28,034 nt of DNA from JAKORR01 sp964608495 (GTDB taxonomy: Bacteria; Armatimonadota; Zipacnadia; Zipacnadales; FEN-943), in contig CAZSOQ010000042.1 in NCBI GenBank assembly GCA_964608495.1, forward strand, positions 1 to 28,034. The letters are read 5' to 3'. Shown here piece by piece: positions 17,563-25,347 of this stretch (position 1 is its first letter; each line of letters begins with the position of its first letter). A program made the translations under genes and the position numbers. Below the pieces are notes generated by a model. The model did no database searches. It was given only the letters and a program-made list of their open reading frames with translations, and was not told the origin of the DNA.

Positions 17563-18822
17563 ATGGAAGAGCTGGCACTCAACGGCGGCCCCAAGACCAG
17601 AGACACGTCGGCCAAGCCCTGGCCCTCCACGGGCAACGCCTCCGGCCGCATGTTCGGCGACGAGGAGCTGGAGCTGCTGAGGCAGGTCATCACGTCCGGG
17701 GCCCTCTTCCGCTACGGCGGGAGGATGGTCGAGGCCTTCGAGAACGAGATGGCGGTCAGGTACGGCGTGCCGCACGCGACTGCCGTGACCTCGGGCACCG
17801 CGGCCCTGCATACGGCCGTGGCTGCTCTCGACCTGGACGTGGGCGACGAGGTCATCACGACCACGGTGACGGACGGCGGGACCGTGATCGGCATCCTGCA
17901 GTGCAATTGTGTGCCGACCTTCGCGGACGTTGACCGCCGCACGATGATCATGCGGCCCGACAGGATCGAGGCGGCCATCAGCGATCGGGCGCGCGCGATC
18001 ATCGTCGTGCATCTCTTCGGCCAGCCGGCGCCGATGGACGAGATCATGGACATCGCCGGGCGCCACGACCTGTACGTCATCGAGGACTGTGCCCAGGCCC
18101 ACGGCGCCGCCTTCGACGGGCAGCTCGTGGGTACCATCGGCCATCTCGGGGCCTTCAGCATGCAGCAGTCCAAGCAGATCACGACCGGCGACGGAGGGGT
18201 GGTGATCGCCAGGGACGACGAGCTTGCGGCGCGCGCCCGGATGTTCCATGACAAGTACTACGACCGTCGGGGCGAGTACCGGGGCTACGAGCGAGTGGGC
18301 ATCAACTACCGCATGAACGAGCTCACGGGCGCGGTGGCGCTGGCGCAGGTGCGCAAGATGGACGCGATCCTGCAGCGCAGACGGCGGACGGCGGGGCTGC
18401 TGCGCGAGCGCCTGGCGGGCATCGAGGGGGTCAGGCCGCCGTGGGTGCATCCGAAGGCCGAGCACTCGTGGTGGATCTTCAGCTTCCAGATTGACGAGGA
18501 GGTGCTGGGCTGCGGCGTGGATGAGTTCAAGGCCGCCGTCCAGGCCGAGGGACTGCCCTTCAGCACCGGCTACGCCGGAGGCATACCCATCTGTATGTAC
18601 CCCTTCCTCCACGAGCGCCGCGCCTACGGCCGCGGGCACTTCCCCTGGGAGCCGCCCTACGGCCGCGGTGTCGAGTACCACGCCGAGGACTACCCGGACA
18701 CCTACTGGGCCCAGGCCAATACCTTCATCACAAGCTGGAACGAGGGCTTCACGGAAGACGACGCGGAGGACATCGCGCGCGGGCTGGCCAAGGTAGCCGC
18801 CTACTTCCGGGGCAGGCGGTAG
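17563..18822 (+). CDS. DegT/DnrJ/EryC1/StrS-family PLP-dependent sugar aminotransferase
   Basis: A 419-residue fold-type I PLP enzyme of the DegT family, whose members mostly transaminate nucleotide-linked keto-sugars. Visible motifs: the phosphate-binding TSGTAALHTAV, a cofactor-stacking/pyridine region with E174-D175 and Q178 in IEDCAQAHG, and the Schiff-base lysine K204 in QQSKQITTGDGG. GINYRMNELTGAVALAQ is the usual dimer/active-site stretch. The start is ATG 17563 with a GGAAGGG SD. The length and C-terminus (WAQANTFITSWNEGFTEDD) are typical of the longer subgroup found near sugar-catabolism genes. A URO-D-family gene follows 26 bases later, so the two form a likely two-gene operon. It may act on an unactivated sugar or cyclitol rather than a nucleotide sugar. 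The exact substrate is unknown. Confidence 0.92.
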   Translation: MEELALNGGPKTRDTSAKPWPSTGNASGRMFGDEELELLRQVITSGALFRYGGRMVEAFENEMAVRYGVPHATAVTSGTAALHTAVAALDLDVGDEVITTTVTDGGTVIGILQCNCVPTFADVDRRTMIMRPDRIEAAISDRARAIIVVHLFGQPAPMDEIMDIAGRHDLYVIEDCAQAHGAAFDGQLVGTIGHLGAFSMQQSKQITTGDGGVVIARDDELAARARMFHDKYYDRRGEYRGYERVGINYRMNELTGAVALAQVRKMDAILQRRRRTAGLLRERLAGIEGVRPPWVHPKAEHSWWIFSFQIDEEVLGCGVDEFKAAVQAEGLPFSTGYAGGIPICMYPFLHERRAYGRGHFPWEPPYGRGVEYHAEDYPDTYWAQANTFITSWNEGFTEDDAEDIARGLAKVAAYFRGRR

Positions 18823-18848
18823 CCGCGCCGCGCACGGAGGGAAGGTCC

Positions 18849-20051
18849 ATGGGCACGGAGATGTCCTCGCGCGAGAGAGTGCTGACGGCCATCGAGGGGA
18901 AGCAGCCGGACCACGTCCCCTGCTGCTTCATGATCTTCTCGGCGCTGTCGGCCAGGTGCCTGGACCACTTCGACTTCGTCAACCGCCAGCTCAAGCTGGG
19001 CCTGGACGCCGTCGTGGCCCTCCATGCCCGCGAGGCCGAGGACCCCAGGGTCGGCCGCGAGCACAGGGACCTGCCCGGCCTGCCCGTGCGCTACCACCCG
19101 GAGGTGATGGTGCGGCAGGGGCGCGAGGACGCACCTGACGGGCGGGCGCTGCTCCACAAGGAGTATCTCACGCCCGCGGGCGCGCTGCGGACGACCCTTC
19201 AGGTCAGCGACGACTGGCGGTACGGGGAGCAGGTCCCCTTCCTCGACGACTGGCTCATCCCGCGCTCCACCCGGCGCCTCATCAGCGGGCCGCGAGACCT
19301 GGAGCCGCTGGGCTACCTCCTCCAGCCGCCCACCGGGGAAGACCTGGTCCGGTTCCGTGAGTGGGCCGAGCGTGCCCGCGCCTTCGCCGGCGAGAAGGAC
19401 CTGGCCGTGAGCGCCGGATGGGGAGCGGTGGGTGACATGGCCTGTTGGCTGGTCGGCATGCAGGAGCTGATGCTCCTGGCCGTGGACCAGCCCGACTTCA
19501 CGGCCGAGCTGCTCGGGCAGATCGCCGCGTGGAACGCGGAGCGCATGGCGATCGTGCTCGAGGCGGGCGTGGACCTGTTCATCCGGCGCGGGTGGTACGA
19601 GGGAGTGGACTTCTGGTCGCCCAGGCTCTACGAGCGCTTTCTGCTTCCGTCGCTGCGGGCCGAGGCCGAGATGGCCCACCAGGCGGGCGCCCGTTTCGGG
19701 TACATCATGACCAGCGGCTCCACACCCCTGCTGGACCTGATGGTGGACGCGGGGGTGGACGTGCTAATCGGCGTGGACCCCGTCCAGGGCCGGGGCACCG
19801 ACCTGGCCGACCTGAAGGCCCGGGCCGGCGGCCGGATCGCGCTGTGGGGCGGCGTCAACGGCTTCCTGACGGTCGAGAGGGGCGAGGAGTCGGAGGTGCG
19901 GCGGGCCGTTGAGGAGGCCATGGGTTGCCTGGCGCCGGGTGGGGGCTTCGTGCTCTCACCGGTGGACAACGTGACGACGGACACGCCGGAGACGTGGCGC
20001 AACGTGGCCGCCCTGATTGACGAGTGGCAGGCGATCTGCGGGCGCTCGTGA
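18849..20051 (+). CDS. URO-D family protein (second paralogue), not HemE
   Basis: A 400-residue URO-D-fold protein. Recognisable features are the N-terminal SSRERVLTAIEGKQPDHVP block shared by the family, the central GVDLFIRRGWYEGVDFWSP segment, then FGYIMTSGSTPLLDLMVDAGVDVLIGVDP and the C-terminal GGGFVLSPVDNVTTDTPETWRN. The HemE signature is missing, and the His/Cys zinc site of MtaA-type methyltransferases is replaced by MTSGS. It is therefore neither a normal heme enzyme nor a normal corrinoid methyltransferase. ATG 18849 is preceded by GGAGG 8 bases upstream. It lies 26 bases after the DegT gene and is probably co-translated with it. It is clearly diverged from the URO-D-like protein at 6461-7522 rather than a recent duplicate. 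It converges on the membrane methyltransferase-like gene, 30 bases away. Confidence 0.8.
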   Translation: MGTEMSSRERVLTAIEGKQPDHVPCCFMIFSALSARCLDHFDFVNRQLKLGLDAVVALHAREAEDPRVGREHRDLPGLPVRYHPEVMVRQGREDAPDGRALLHKEYLTPAGALRTTLQVSDDWRYGEQVPFLDDWLIPRSTRRLISGPRDLEPLGYLLQPPTGEDLVRFREWAERARAFAGEKDLAVSAGWGAVGDMACWLVGMQELMLLAVDQPDFTAELLGQIAAWNAERMAIVLEAGVDLFIRRGWYEGVDFWSPRLYERFLLPSLRAEAEMAHQAGARFGYIMTSGSTPLLDLMVDAGVDVLIGVDPVQGRGTDLADLKARAGGRIALWGGVNGFLTVERGEESEVRRAVEEAMGCLAPGGGFVLSPVDNVTTDTPETWRNVAALIDEWQAICGRS

Positions 20052-20081
20052 CCGTAGGGGCGACGCCGACGAGGCCCGCCC

Positions 20082-20833
20082 TCACAGGAGGGCGCTGTGC
20101 GCAGACTCGTGCACGGCTGCCCACAGCGGCTGGTAATGGACCCCCAGCAGCTCCTCGAAAACCTCCTCCTTCGCCTGGAAGAGAGCGACGAGCAGCAGTA
20201 GAAGAGCTGCCTGCCGCCCGGCCATGATCCACTTGCGGTCCAGCCCCGCGGTCACCGGCCGCAGCGACCGCAGGGGAGCCACCGGCAACAGCGCCGGGAC
20301 GCGGGAGGCATACTCGTCGTAGGCGGCTCCGAAGCGCCCGCGTAGNNNNNNNNNNNNNNNNNNNNNNNNNNNNNNNNNNNNNNNNNNNNNNNNNNNNNNN
20401 NNNNNNNNNNNNNNNNNNNNNNNNNNNNNNNNNNNNNNNNNNNNNCCGCGTAGAGCGCGGCCATCGCCAGTCCGGCGATGAGTGCCGCCGCCAGGCTGTT
20501 CATCGCCACCACGATCCCGGCGATGACAACGAGGTTGCCCAGGTAGAGGGGATGGCGCACCAGAGCGTAGGGGCCGGTGGTGCACAGCTCTTCGCCCTTG
20601 CGGATGAAGACGAGAGCCCAGATGCGCAGGCCCGCTCCGGCAAGTACAATGGCGAGCGCGACGAGGTTCGTCAGGTCCGTGGGCCGAGAGAAGGCAAGGG
20701 CCAGCAGGCCGGCAAAACCGTGCAGCAGCGGCCGCCAGCGGTAGATGAGCATCTCGGCCTTCGCGAGAAACCCAGACCCGCGTGCCGCGTCGGGTGGTTC
20801 CAGGGGCCTAGCTCGAGACATCCGGCGCATCAC
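20082..20833 (-). CDS. Isoprenylcysteine-carboxyl-methyltransferase-like membrane protein, split by an assembly gap
   Basis: Two pieces on the minus strand form one gene. The N-terminal piece (20446-20833) has about four membrane segments and the hallmark GPYALVRHPLYLGNLVV of the ICMT/PEMT-like family, whose members methylate lipids or small acids using SAM. The C-terminal piece (20082-20345) carries LRGRFGAAYDEYASRVPALLP, the end of the same domain. The pieces are in different frames relative to the 100-base N run, which is expected because its length is a placeholder. The missing part should hold the EE motif before LRGRFG. The start may be GTG 20833, ATG 20830 or ATG 20821; none has a clear SD. 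After the family domain there is an extra hydrophobic helix and a tail of about 35 residues. Substrate unknown. Confidence 0.72.
20346..20445. other. Assembly gap (100 Ns)
   Basis: Exactly 100 unknown bases, the usual scaffold placeholder. The known sequence ends with CCGCGTAG before the gap and resumes with CCGCGTAG after it, so the flanks share an 8-mer. Collapsing that overlap does not restore the reading frame of the gene across it. Confidence 0.99.
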
Positions 20834-20913
20834 CGGGCGTTAGACGACTGCGGGCCTCGGAGCTTCCGGCCACACGGGCAGCCGTGCGCCTCTCGCAGGA
20901 AGGTGTTGTACTC

Positions 20914-21711
20914 TTGCGCGACGTTGCGTCCGATCACGACGACCGAGGGATAACGATAGACGGGGTCGGCATCCGCGACCTGCACCTGCCGGTGCGGATC
21001 CGCCAGAAGGCCGGCGGCGCCGCCCGGGTGGTTGGGGTGTTCGACGCGACGGTCGAGCTGCCTCACTACGAGCGCGGCACCCACATGAGCCGGACCGTCG
21101 CCATCCTCCTCAACTGGAGCAAGCGCGAGGTCTCCCTGCACGAGATGGAGGGGATCCTCCGCGAGTACCAGAGCGCCTTCTCGGCCCGGGCGGCCCACCT
21201 GTCCGTGCGGTTCAAGTACTTCCTGGACAAGCAGACCCCGGTGTCCAAGCTGACCTGCCAGCTTGACTACGACTGTCGCTTTGATGCTACAATCGTGGAT
21301 GAGGACTTTGCCTTCGCCCTCGAGGTGGAGGTGCCGGTCCTGACGGTGTGTCCCTGCTCGCTGGAGATAGCCCAGGTGGGGGCACACAGCCAGCGCGGTA
21401 TCGTCCGCGTCAGGATCGGCGCAACGGCTGGGGTCATCATCTGGCTGGAGGACCTCATCCCGCTCGTCGAGCAGCAGGGAAGCTCGGAGGTCTGCCCCAT
21501 CCTCAAGCGTGAGGACGAGAAGTACCTTACCGAGAGGGCCTTCGCCAACCCCAAGTTCGTCGAGGACGTCGTTCGCGACACCGTCATCGCTGTGAGGGGT
21601 CTCGCGGGAGTAGAATGGTACCAGGTCTCGTGCGAGACCTTTGAGTCGATCCACAACCACAACGCTTACGCCTACGCTCAAGGCGGAGGTGGCGCATGGA
21701 GCTTGCCATAG
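20914..21711 (+). CDS. folE2: GTP cyclohydrolase I, type IB (FolE2)
   Basis: A 265-residue FolE2, the first enzyme of tetrahydrofolate (and queuosine) synthesis, converting GTP to 7,8-dihydroneopterin triphosphate. FolE2 tolerates various metals, unlike the zinc enzyme FolE. Family motifs: VELPHYERGTHMSR, the active-site Cys146 in TVCPCSLEIA, REDEKYLTERAFANP and SCETFESIHNHNAYAYA. I place the start at TTG 20914, because the protein then begins RDVASDHDDRGI.I.GVGI, matching the usual FolE2 N-terminus, and AGGAAGG (20897-20903) lies 10 bases upstream. The frame is open back to GTG 20884, but those residues are foreign to the family. It overlaps the next gene by 16 bases, so the two are translationally coupled. 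It is divergent from the ICMT-like gene. No folate or queuosine partner gene is adjacent. Confidence 0.95.
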   Translation: MRDVASDHDDRGITIDGVGIRDLHLPVRIRQKAGGAARVVGVFDATVELPHYERGTHMSRTVAILLNWSKREVSLHEMEGILREYQSAFSARAAHLSVRFKYFLDKQTPVSKLTCQLDYDCRFDATIVDEDFAFALEVEVPVLTVCPCSLEIAQVGAHSQRGIVRVRIGATAGVIIWLEDLIPLVEQQGSSEVCPILKREDEKYLTERAFANPKFVEDVVRDTVIAVRGLAGVEWYQVSCETFESIHNHNAYAYAQGGGGAWSLP

Positions 21712-22670
21712 GCGCGGCACTGGCCCTGGGGGGTGTCGCCCTGCTGATAGTCGGCTGGAAGGCCTGGCAGCAGCTCATACGACGCGCGGGGGAGCTCGCG
21801 GCCGAGGAGGCGGGCATTCCCTCGGTGCCCGAGCCCGAAGGCCCCGTGGGGTCGGACGGGATCGTCTGCCTGTACGCTCACCAATTCGTCCGTCCGGCCA
21901 CCAAGGGCGGGGGACGGGACAGGGCCTTCGCCGTCCTTACCGACCAGGAGCTCGACCCCGAGGACTTCGCCCTGCAACTGCTCTACGCCCTGCTCACGGA
22001 CCTGTTCCGCGAAGGGCGCCTGGACTTTCGCATGGCCGAGCGCGAGCCGAGCTACACGCCCCCCTTCCCCAACAAGGCCTGGGAGCTGCAGGTGCGCCAG
22101 CTCGGCGAGCTGCCCGCCTCGCCCCTGGCCAACGCCATGGGTGTGGCCTTCGAGATGATCCTGGGCCGCCGACGCGGTCGCCGGGGTCGCGCGGCCGAGG
22201 CCGATGACGACTGGGTCGCCCTGGACGACCTGATTGACCGAATGTTGCGCGCCATCAGGCAGGAGCTGAGCTTCTGGGAGAGGACCGGCGTCTACGGCGA
22301 CCTGCGCACCTACGTGGAGAACGCGCTCGTCGCCCAGGGCTACCTGATCCACCCCAAGCAGACCACCTGGCTGGACCGCGTCCGCCAGAGGCGCCGCAGA
22401 CCGAACGTAGAGGCCATCGAGGAGCTGGCCGAGGAGGCCCAGCAGCTCAGGGCGCGCCTGGTGAGCTTCCGCCAGCAGTACGGGTCGCCCTACGCCACCG
22501 AGGACCTTGCCGAGGAGGGCCCCCTGCCCATCCAACAGGTGGACCCCGAGCTCATGGACACCAAGCGCAGCCTCGGCGAGCTCCCCCTCGACGACTGCCT
22601 GCGCGCCAGCCTCTATGAGGTCCTCACCAGCCTGCGCCAGCTCGAGCCCAGCAGCGACGCGGGGGTGTGA
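21696..22670 (+). CDS. Membrane-anchored hypothetical protein
   Basis: A 324-residue protein with one N-terminal membrane helix (about residues 3-22) followed by Arg-Arg, so the large remainder is probably cytoplasmic. I do not recognise the family. About 55-160 is a mixed domain with an alpha-helical FALQLLYALLTDLFREGRLDF stretch, faintly like GPP34-type helices; this is not a claim. Then come an Arg/Gly-rich linker (GRRRGRRGRAAEADDD), a second helical domain (about 170-240) and a charged, coiled-coil-prone region (EAIEELAEEAQQLRARLVSFRQQ). ATG 21696 has GGAGGT 5 bases upstream and overlaps folE2 by 16 bases. The next, smaller membrane protein begins 3 bases after its TGA, in the same frame. 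Co-expression with folE2 is likely, but the functional link is unknown. Confidence 0.75.
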   Translation: MELAIGAALALGGVALLIVGWKAWQQLIRRAGELAAEEAGIPSVPEPEGPVGSDGIVCLYAHQFVRPATKGGGRDRAFAVLTDQELDPEDFALQLLYALLTDLFREGRLDFRMAEREPSYTPPFPNKAWELQVRQLGELPASPLANAMGVAFEMILGRRRGRRGRAAEADDDWVALDDLIDRMLRAIRQELSFWERTGVYGDLRTYVENALVAQGYLIHPKQTTWLDRVRQRRRRPNVEAIEELAEEAQQLRARLVSFRQQYGSPYATEDLAEEGPLPIQQVDPELMDTKRSLGELPLDDCLRASLYEVLTSLRQLEPSSDAGV

Positions 22671-22673
22671 GCG

Positions 22674-23009
22674 TTGTCGAGGAAGGAGATGCTCGAGGGG
22701 CTAGCCATGATCGGGGTCATCGTGGCCTGGTGGCCTCTGCTATTCCTTGGCTGGACGGCGGTGCCCTACCGCGTGGGCCTGTACGTGGGCTCCTTCCTCG
22801 TGCTGGGCATCATCCTGTACCGCCGCTGGTCCCGACTGCAGGAAGGCTTCCGCCACAGCCAGCGGATCATAGACCAGCAGCAGCTAATGCGCCACGGCCC
22901 CACGCCTCCACTCACCCTGCACTCACCGCCCGAGATCACTCAGCCTGACGGCGACCGGCCCGATAGCTCCGGCGACGACGACTCCGAGCCCCGTGGCACT
23001 GACGCCTGA
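22674..23009 (+). CDS. Small membrane protein, two helices, hypothetical
   Basis: A protein of up to 111 residues with two adjacent hydrophobic helices (about 9-28 and 33-49) joined by a short PYR turn. A hydrophilic tail follows (RRWSRLQEGFRHSQRIIDQQQ), ending in a Pro/Asp/Ser-rich disordered stretch. The frame begins with TTG 22674 right after the upstream stop; ATG 22689 and ATG 22707 (after GAGGGG) are alternatives, and the last still keeps both helices. It follows the 21696 gene by 3 bases in the same frame and is presumably the last gene of the folE2 unit. No family recognised. A weak hairpin (GCCGCCT/AGGCGG) sits just after the stop but lacks a T-run. Confidence 0.65.
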   Translation: MSRKEMLEGLAMIGVIVAWWPLLFLGWTAVPYRVGLYVGSFLVLGIILYRRWSRLQEGFRHSQRIIDQQQLMRHGPTPPLTLHSPPEITQPDGDRPDSSGDDDSEPRGTDA

Positions 23010-23030
23010 TGCCGCCTCAGGCGGGGCCTG

Positions 23031-23059
23031 TTGAGGGTAGGCGGGCCGGAAGGTATACT
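23031..23059 (+). promoter_or_regulatory. Sigma70-like promoter of the tRNA-Sec gene
   Basis: TTGAGG (23031-23036) and TATACT (23054-23059) are separated by exactly 17 bases. The tRNA 5' end lies 7 bases after the -10 box, so the transcript would begin at or very near the mature 5' end. Confidence 0.75.
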
Positions 23060-23065
23060 TACCGC

Positions 23066-23164
23066 GAGGGCGGATGGGGCCCGGTGGCCCTCCAGGGCTT
23101 CAAACCCTGTGCGGGGCGCTGTCACGGCGTCCTGGGCGGGTTCGACTCCCGTGCGCCCTCGCCA
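23066..23164 (+). tRNA. selC: Selenocysteine tRNA, tRNA-Sec (anticodon UCA)
   Basis: A 99-base tRNA that can be folded completely by eye. The acceptor stem is 23066-23073 with 23153-23160 (7 Watson-Crick pairs plus a G-G at pair 8). The D stem has 6 pairs (23076-23081 with 23086-23091) and a 4-base CGGT loop, the same loop as in E. coli selC. The anticodon stem has 5 pairs (23093-23097 with 23105-23109), loop CTTCAAA and anticodon TCA at 23100-23102. The variable arm is long, with 9 pairs including G-U pairs (23113-23121 with 23125-23133) and loop TCA. The T arm has a 5-bp stem with loop TTCGACT. Discriminator G and encoded CCA are at 23161-23164. The long extra arm, six-pair D stem and UCA anticodon are diagnostic of tRNA-Sec. 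It decodes UGA with SelB and a SECIS element. selA, selB and selD are not in this window. Confidence 0.96.
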
Positions 23165-23181
23165 GCCTAGTTTACCGGACC

Positions 23182-23208
23182 GGGGCGGCCCGCGAGGCTG
23201 CCCCTCTT
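23182..23208 (+). terminator. Terminator-like hairpin after selC
   Basis: A 9-bp stem (left 23182-23190, right 23196-23204, one G-U pair), 5-base loop CGCGA, then TCTT. The T-tract is poor, so termination efficiency is uncertain, but the position 17 bases after the CCA end suits a single-gene tRNA transcript. Nothing was recognised between here and 23341. Confidence 0.55.
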
Positions 23209-23341
23209 GGCGTCCCTGCCGGGTGCGGCGTCCGGCTGACGCGGGAACCAGTCGGCGCGAGGGCCCTTGCTTGGCCCCCTGACCTCTGCCGCCCGGGCCC
23301 AGCCGACGCCCCAGACCCGTTCGCGAGGAGTGCCGAGGATA

Positions 23342-25315
23342 GTGTCGAGGCAAGCAACAGCCCTCGCTCTGGCTCTCGTCGGCGCAGGCCTGGTCGCGGG
23401 CATCGTCCAGCTCTCCCAGCGCGTTGACGTCGAGCGCGCCGACGACCGCGTTGCCCTGGTCCTTGATCAGCAGGAGCTCGCGCGGCTGGCAGCCGTCAGC
23501 GGCGTGGACGCGCCCGAGGTCCTGCGCCGGATGGGCGACAACGTCAGCCACGTTGCCGTCGCCGAGCAGACGTGGGACGATCTCAGAGCGCTGGGCGCTT
23601 TCCACACCTGGGGGCCCACCGCGGTTCCCTACGGCTATACGCCCCCGGGCTACACCGTCCTGCACTTCGCCGACTGGACCCGAGGCGAGCAGGTCCTTGG
23701 GGCGCTGGACGCCAAGGGCATCAAGGCGTCGCCACCCAGGAGCGCCGACGGCAAGGAGTATGTGCCGTCCTGGATCGGCCGCTCCATCCTCGTTCCCACC
23801 GCCGCCCTTCAGGCCACCGATCTCGGCCTGGGCTATGACCGACAGGCCATCGAGCAGATCACGCGCAGCGGCCTGGGCATCGTGGCCCGCCCGCGCTCAG
23901 CCCTCGTCGGCACGCCCGCCGCCGTCCGGGGCGCGCTGCGGCTCGCCAAGGGCACGGGGGCCAACATCGTCGTCTTCCTCGGCAACGAGGTCGTGGGCAA
24001 CCCCGCGGCCGTGGGCGAGACGGCGGCCGCCATGCAGGAGCTCGGCCTGCGCTTCGGCTGGGTCGAGCTGAGCCCCCAGTTCGGCGAGGAACGCCTCGCC
24101 CACTCCCTGCCCGCCAACACGGTCCGCACCCATAGCATCGGTGAGCTGGAGACGCACGTGCTTCTGCCGGCCGCCGCGGTCGAGCGCTACGCCCGGGCGG
24201 TCCGCGAGCGAGGCGTGCGCGTCGCCTACGTCCGCCTGCTGCCCACCGCCGAGCCCGGCTCTGACCTGCTGACCACCAACGTGGGCTACGTCAAGCGCGT
24301 CAAGGCCGCCATCGAGAGCGAGGGATTCCAGATCGGGGAGCCCCGGCCCGCGCCGCCCCTGGAAGTCCACCCGGCGGTGCGCTGGCTGGCCGCGATCGGT
24401 GTGGGCGCCATGGTCCTGCTGGCCGCATCGGCCCTGGGCATCAACTGGGGCGCCTGGTGGCTGATAGTCTTCTGTCTCCTGCTGCTCTTCGGGGCCGCGG
24501 TCGCCGTCAGCGACCTGGCCCGCCATGTCGCCGCGCTGCTCGGCGTTGTCACCGCGGCCATCCTCGGCCTGCTGATGGTCAAGCCCCGCGATCAGGAGGA
24601 CCCCAACGCCCTCCGAAGCGCCGTCGGCCAGCTCGTTCTCATCTCCGCGGTCACCGTCGTCCTCGCCAGCCTCTCGGTGGCTCTTCTCGGCGACCGTCTG
24701 CACCTCATCGGCATCGAGCTCTTCCGCGGCGTGAAGCTGTCCCTGCTGCTGCCGCCCTTGGTGGTGCTGGCGGTGCACGTGGCCCGTTCCACACGATCCT
24801 ACTGGCAATGGCAGACCGAGGCCGGTGGCAAGCAGGAAGCCCCGGCTCTCGTCGCTGGGGCCCGCGAGGCGGCCGACTACGTCGTCAGGTACTGGCACGT
24901 GATCCTTGCCCTCGTCCTGCTGGGCCTGGCCGCTCTCATGGTCGTCCGCTCCGGCAACGAGCCCCTCTTCGGCCTGTCGGGCGTCGAGACGAAGCTGCGC
25001 AGCGTGCTCGAGCAGACCGTGGGCGTACGCCCGCGCACCAAGGAATTTGCCGTCGGGCATCCCCTCTTGCTTCTCGCGCTCTGGATGCTCTACCGCGGCC
25101 GCCGCCGCGCGGTCTGGCTGATCCTCACCGGCGGCGCCATCGGCCAGGCGTCCCTCGCCAATACCTTCTGCCACATCCACACGCCCTACCTGCTCAGCAT
25201 CCAGCGGGGCATCATCGGCCTGGTCTGCGGCGTCGTGGCCGGGCTCATGCTAGTCGGGCTCTGGTCACTGGCCGAGGGCTATCTGCAGCGGCGCCAGAGC
25301 CCCCGGAAGTCCTAG
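23342..25315 (+). CDS. DUF5693-family multi-pass membrane protein
   Basis: A 657-residue membrane protein. GTG 23342 gives an N-terminal signal-anchor helix (ATALALALVGAGLVAGIVQL). An extracytoplasmic domain of about 330 residues follows, beginning with the family's VALVLDQQELARLA pattern and containing RTHSIGELETHVL and VAYVRLLP. Then come about eight membrane segments (about 350-650), with HIHTPYLLSIQRGIIGLVCGVVAG at the end. The upstream frame is open to 23267, but no start there has a usable SD, and the region just after selC reads as non-coding. Proteins of this type are commonly found directly upstream of csaB, as here (32-base spacing). Because CsaB pyruvylates cell-wall polymers that hold S-layer proteins, a role in building, flipping or polymerising that polymer is reasonable. 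No catalytic motif is visible to prove it. Family assignment is from memory of the pattern. Confidence 0.75.
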   Translation: MSRQATALALALVGAGLVAGIVQLSQRVDVERADDRVALVLDQQELARLAAVSGVDAPEVLRRMGDNVSHVAVAEQTWDDLRALGAFHTWGPTAVPYGYTPPGYTVLHFADWTRGEQVLGALDAKGIKASPPRSADGKEYVPSWIGRSILVPTAALQATDLGLGYDRQAIEQITRSGLGIVARPRSALVGTPAAVRGALRLAKGTGANIVVFLGNEVVGNPAAVGETAAAMQELGLRFGWVELSPQFGEERLAHSLPANTVRTHSIGELETHVLLPAAAVERYARAVRERGVRVAYVRLLPTAEPGSDLLTTNVGYVKRVKAAIESEGFQIGEPRPAPPLEVHPAVRWLAAIGVGAMVLLAASALGINWGAWWLIVFCLLLLFGAAVAVSDLARHVAALLGVVTAAILGLLMVKPRDQEDPNALRSAVGQLVLISAVTVVLASLSVALLGDRLHLIGIELFRGVKLSLLLPPLVVLAVHVARSTRSYWQWQTEAGGKQEAPALVAGAREAADYVVRYWHVILALVLLGLAALMVVRSGNEPLFGLSGVETKLRSVLEQTVGVRPRTKEFAVGHPLLLLALWMLYRGRRRAVWLILTGGAIGQASLANTFCHIHTPYLLSIQRGIIGLVCGVVAGLMLVGLWSLAEGYLQRRQSPRKS

Positions 25316-25347
25316 CCGGCCCCAGGGCCCGCGGCTCGCGTACCACC

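Noticed and set aside
24457..25347. Upstream extension of the csaB frame.
   Set aside because: It overlaps the DUF5693 membrane protein and reads as Arg/Pro/Ala-rich shadow sequence; the GNxGDE signature begins just after ATG 25348.
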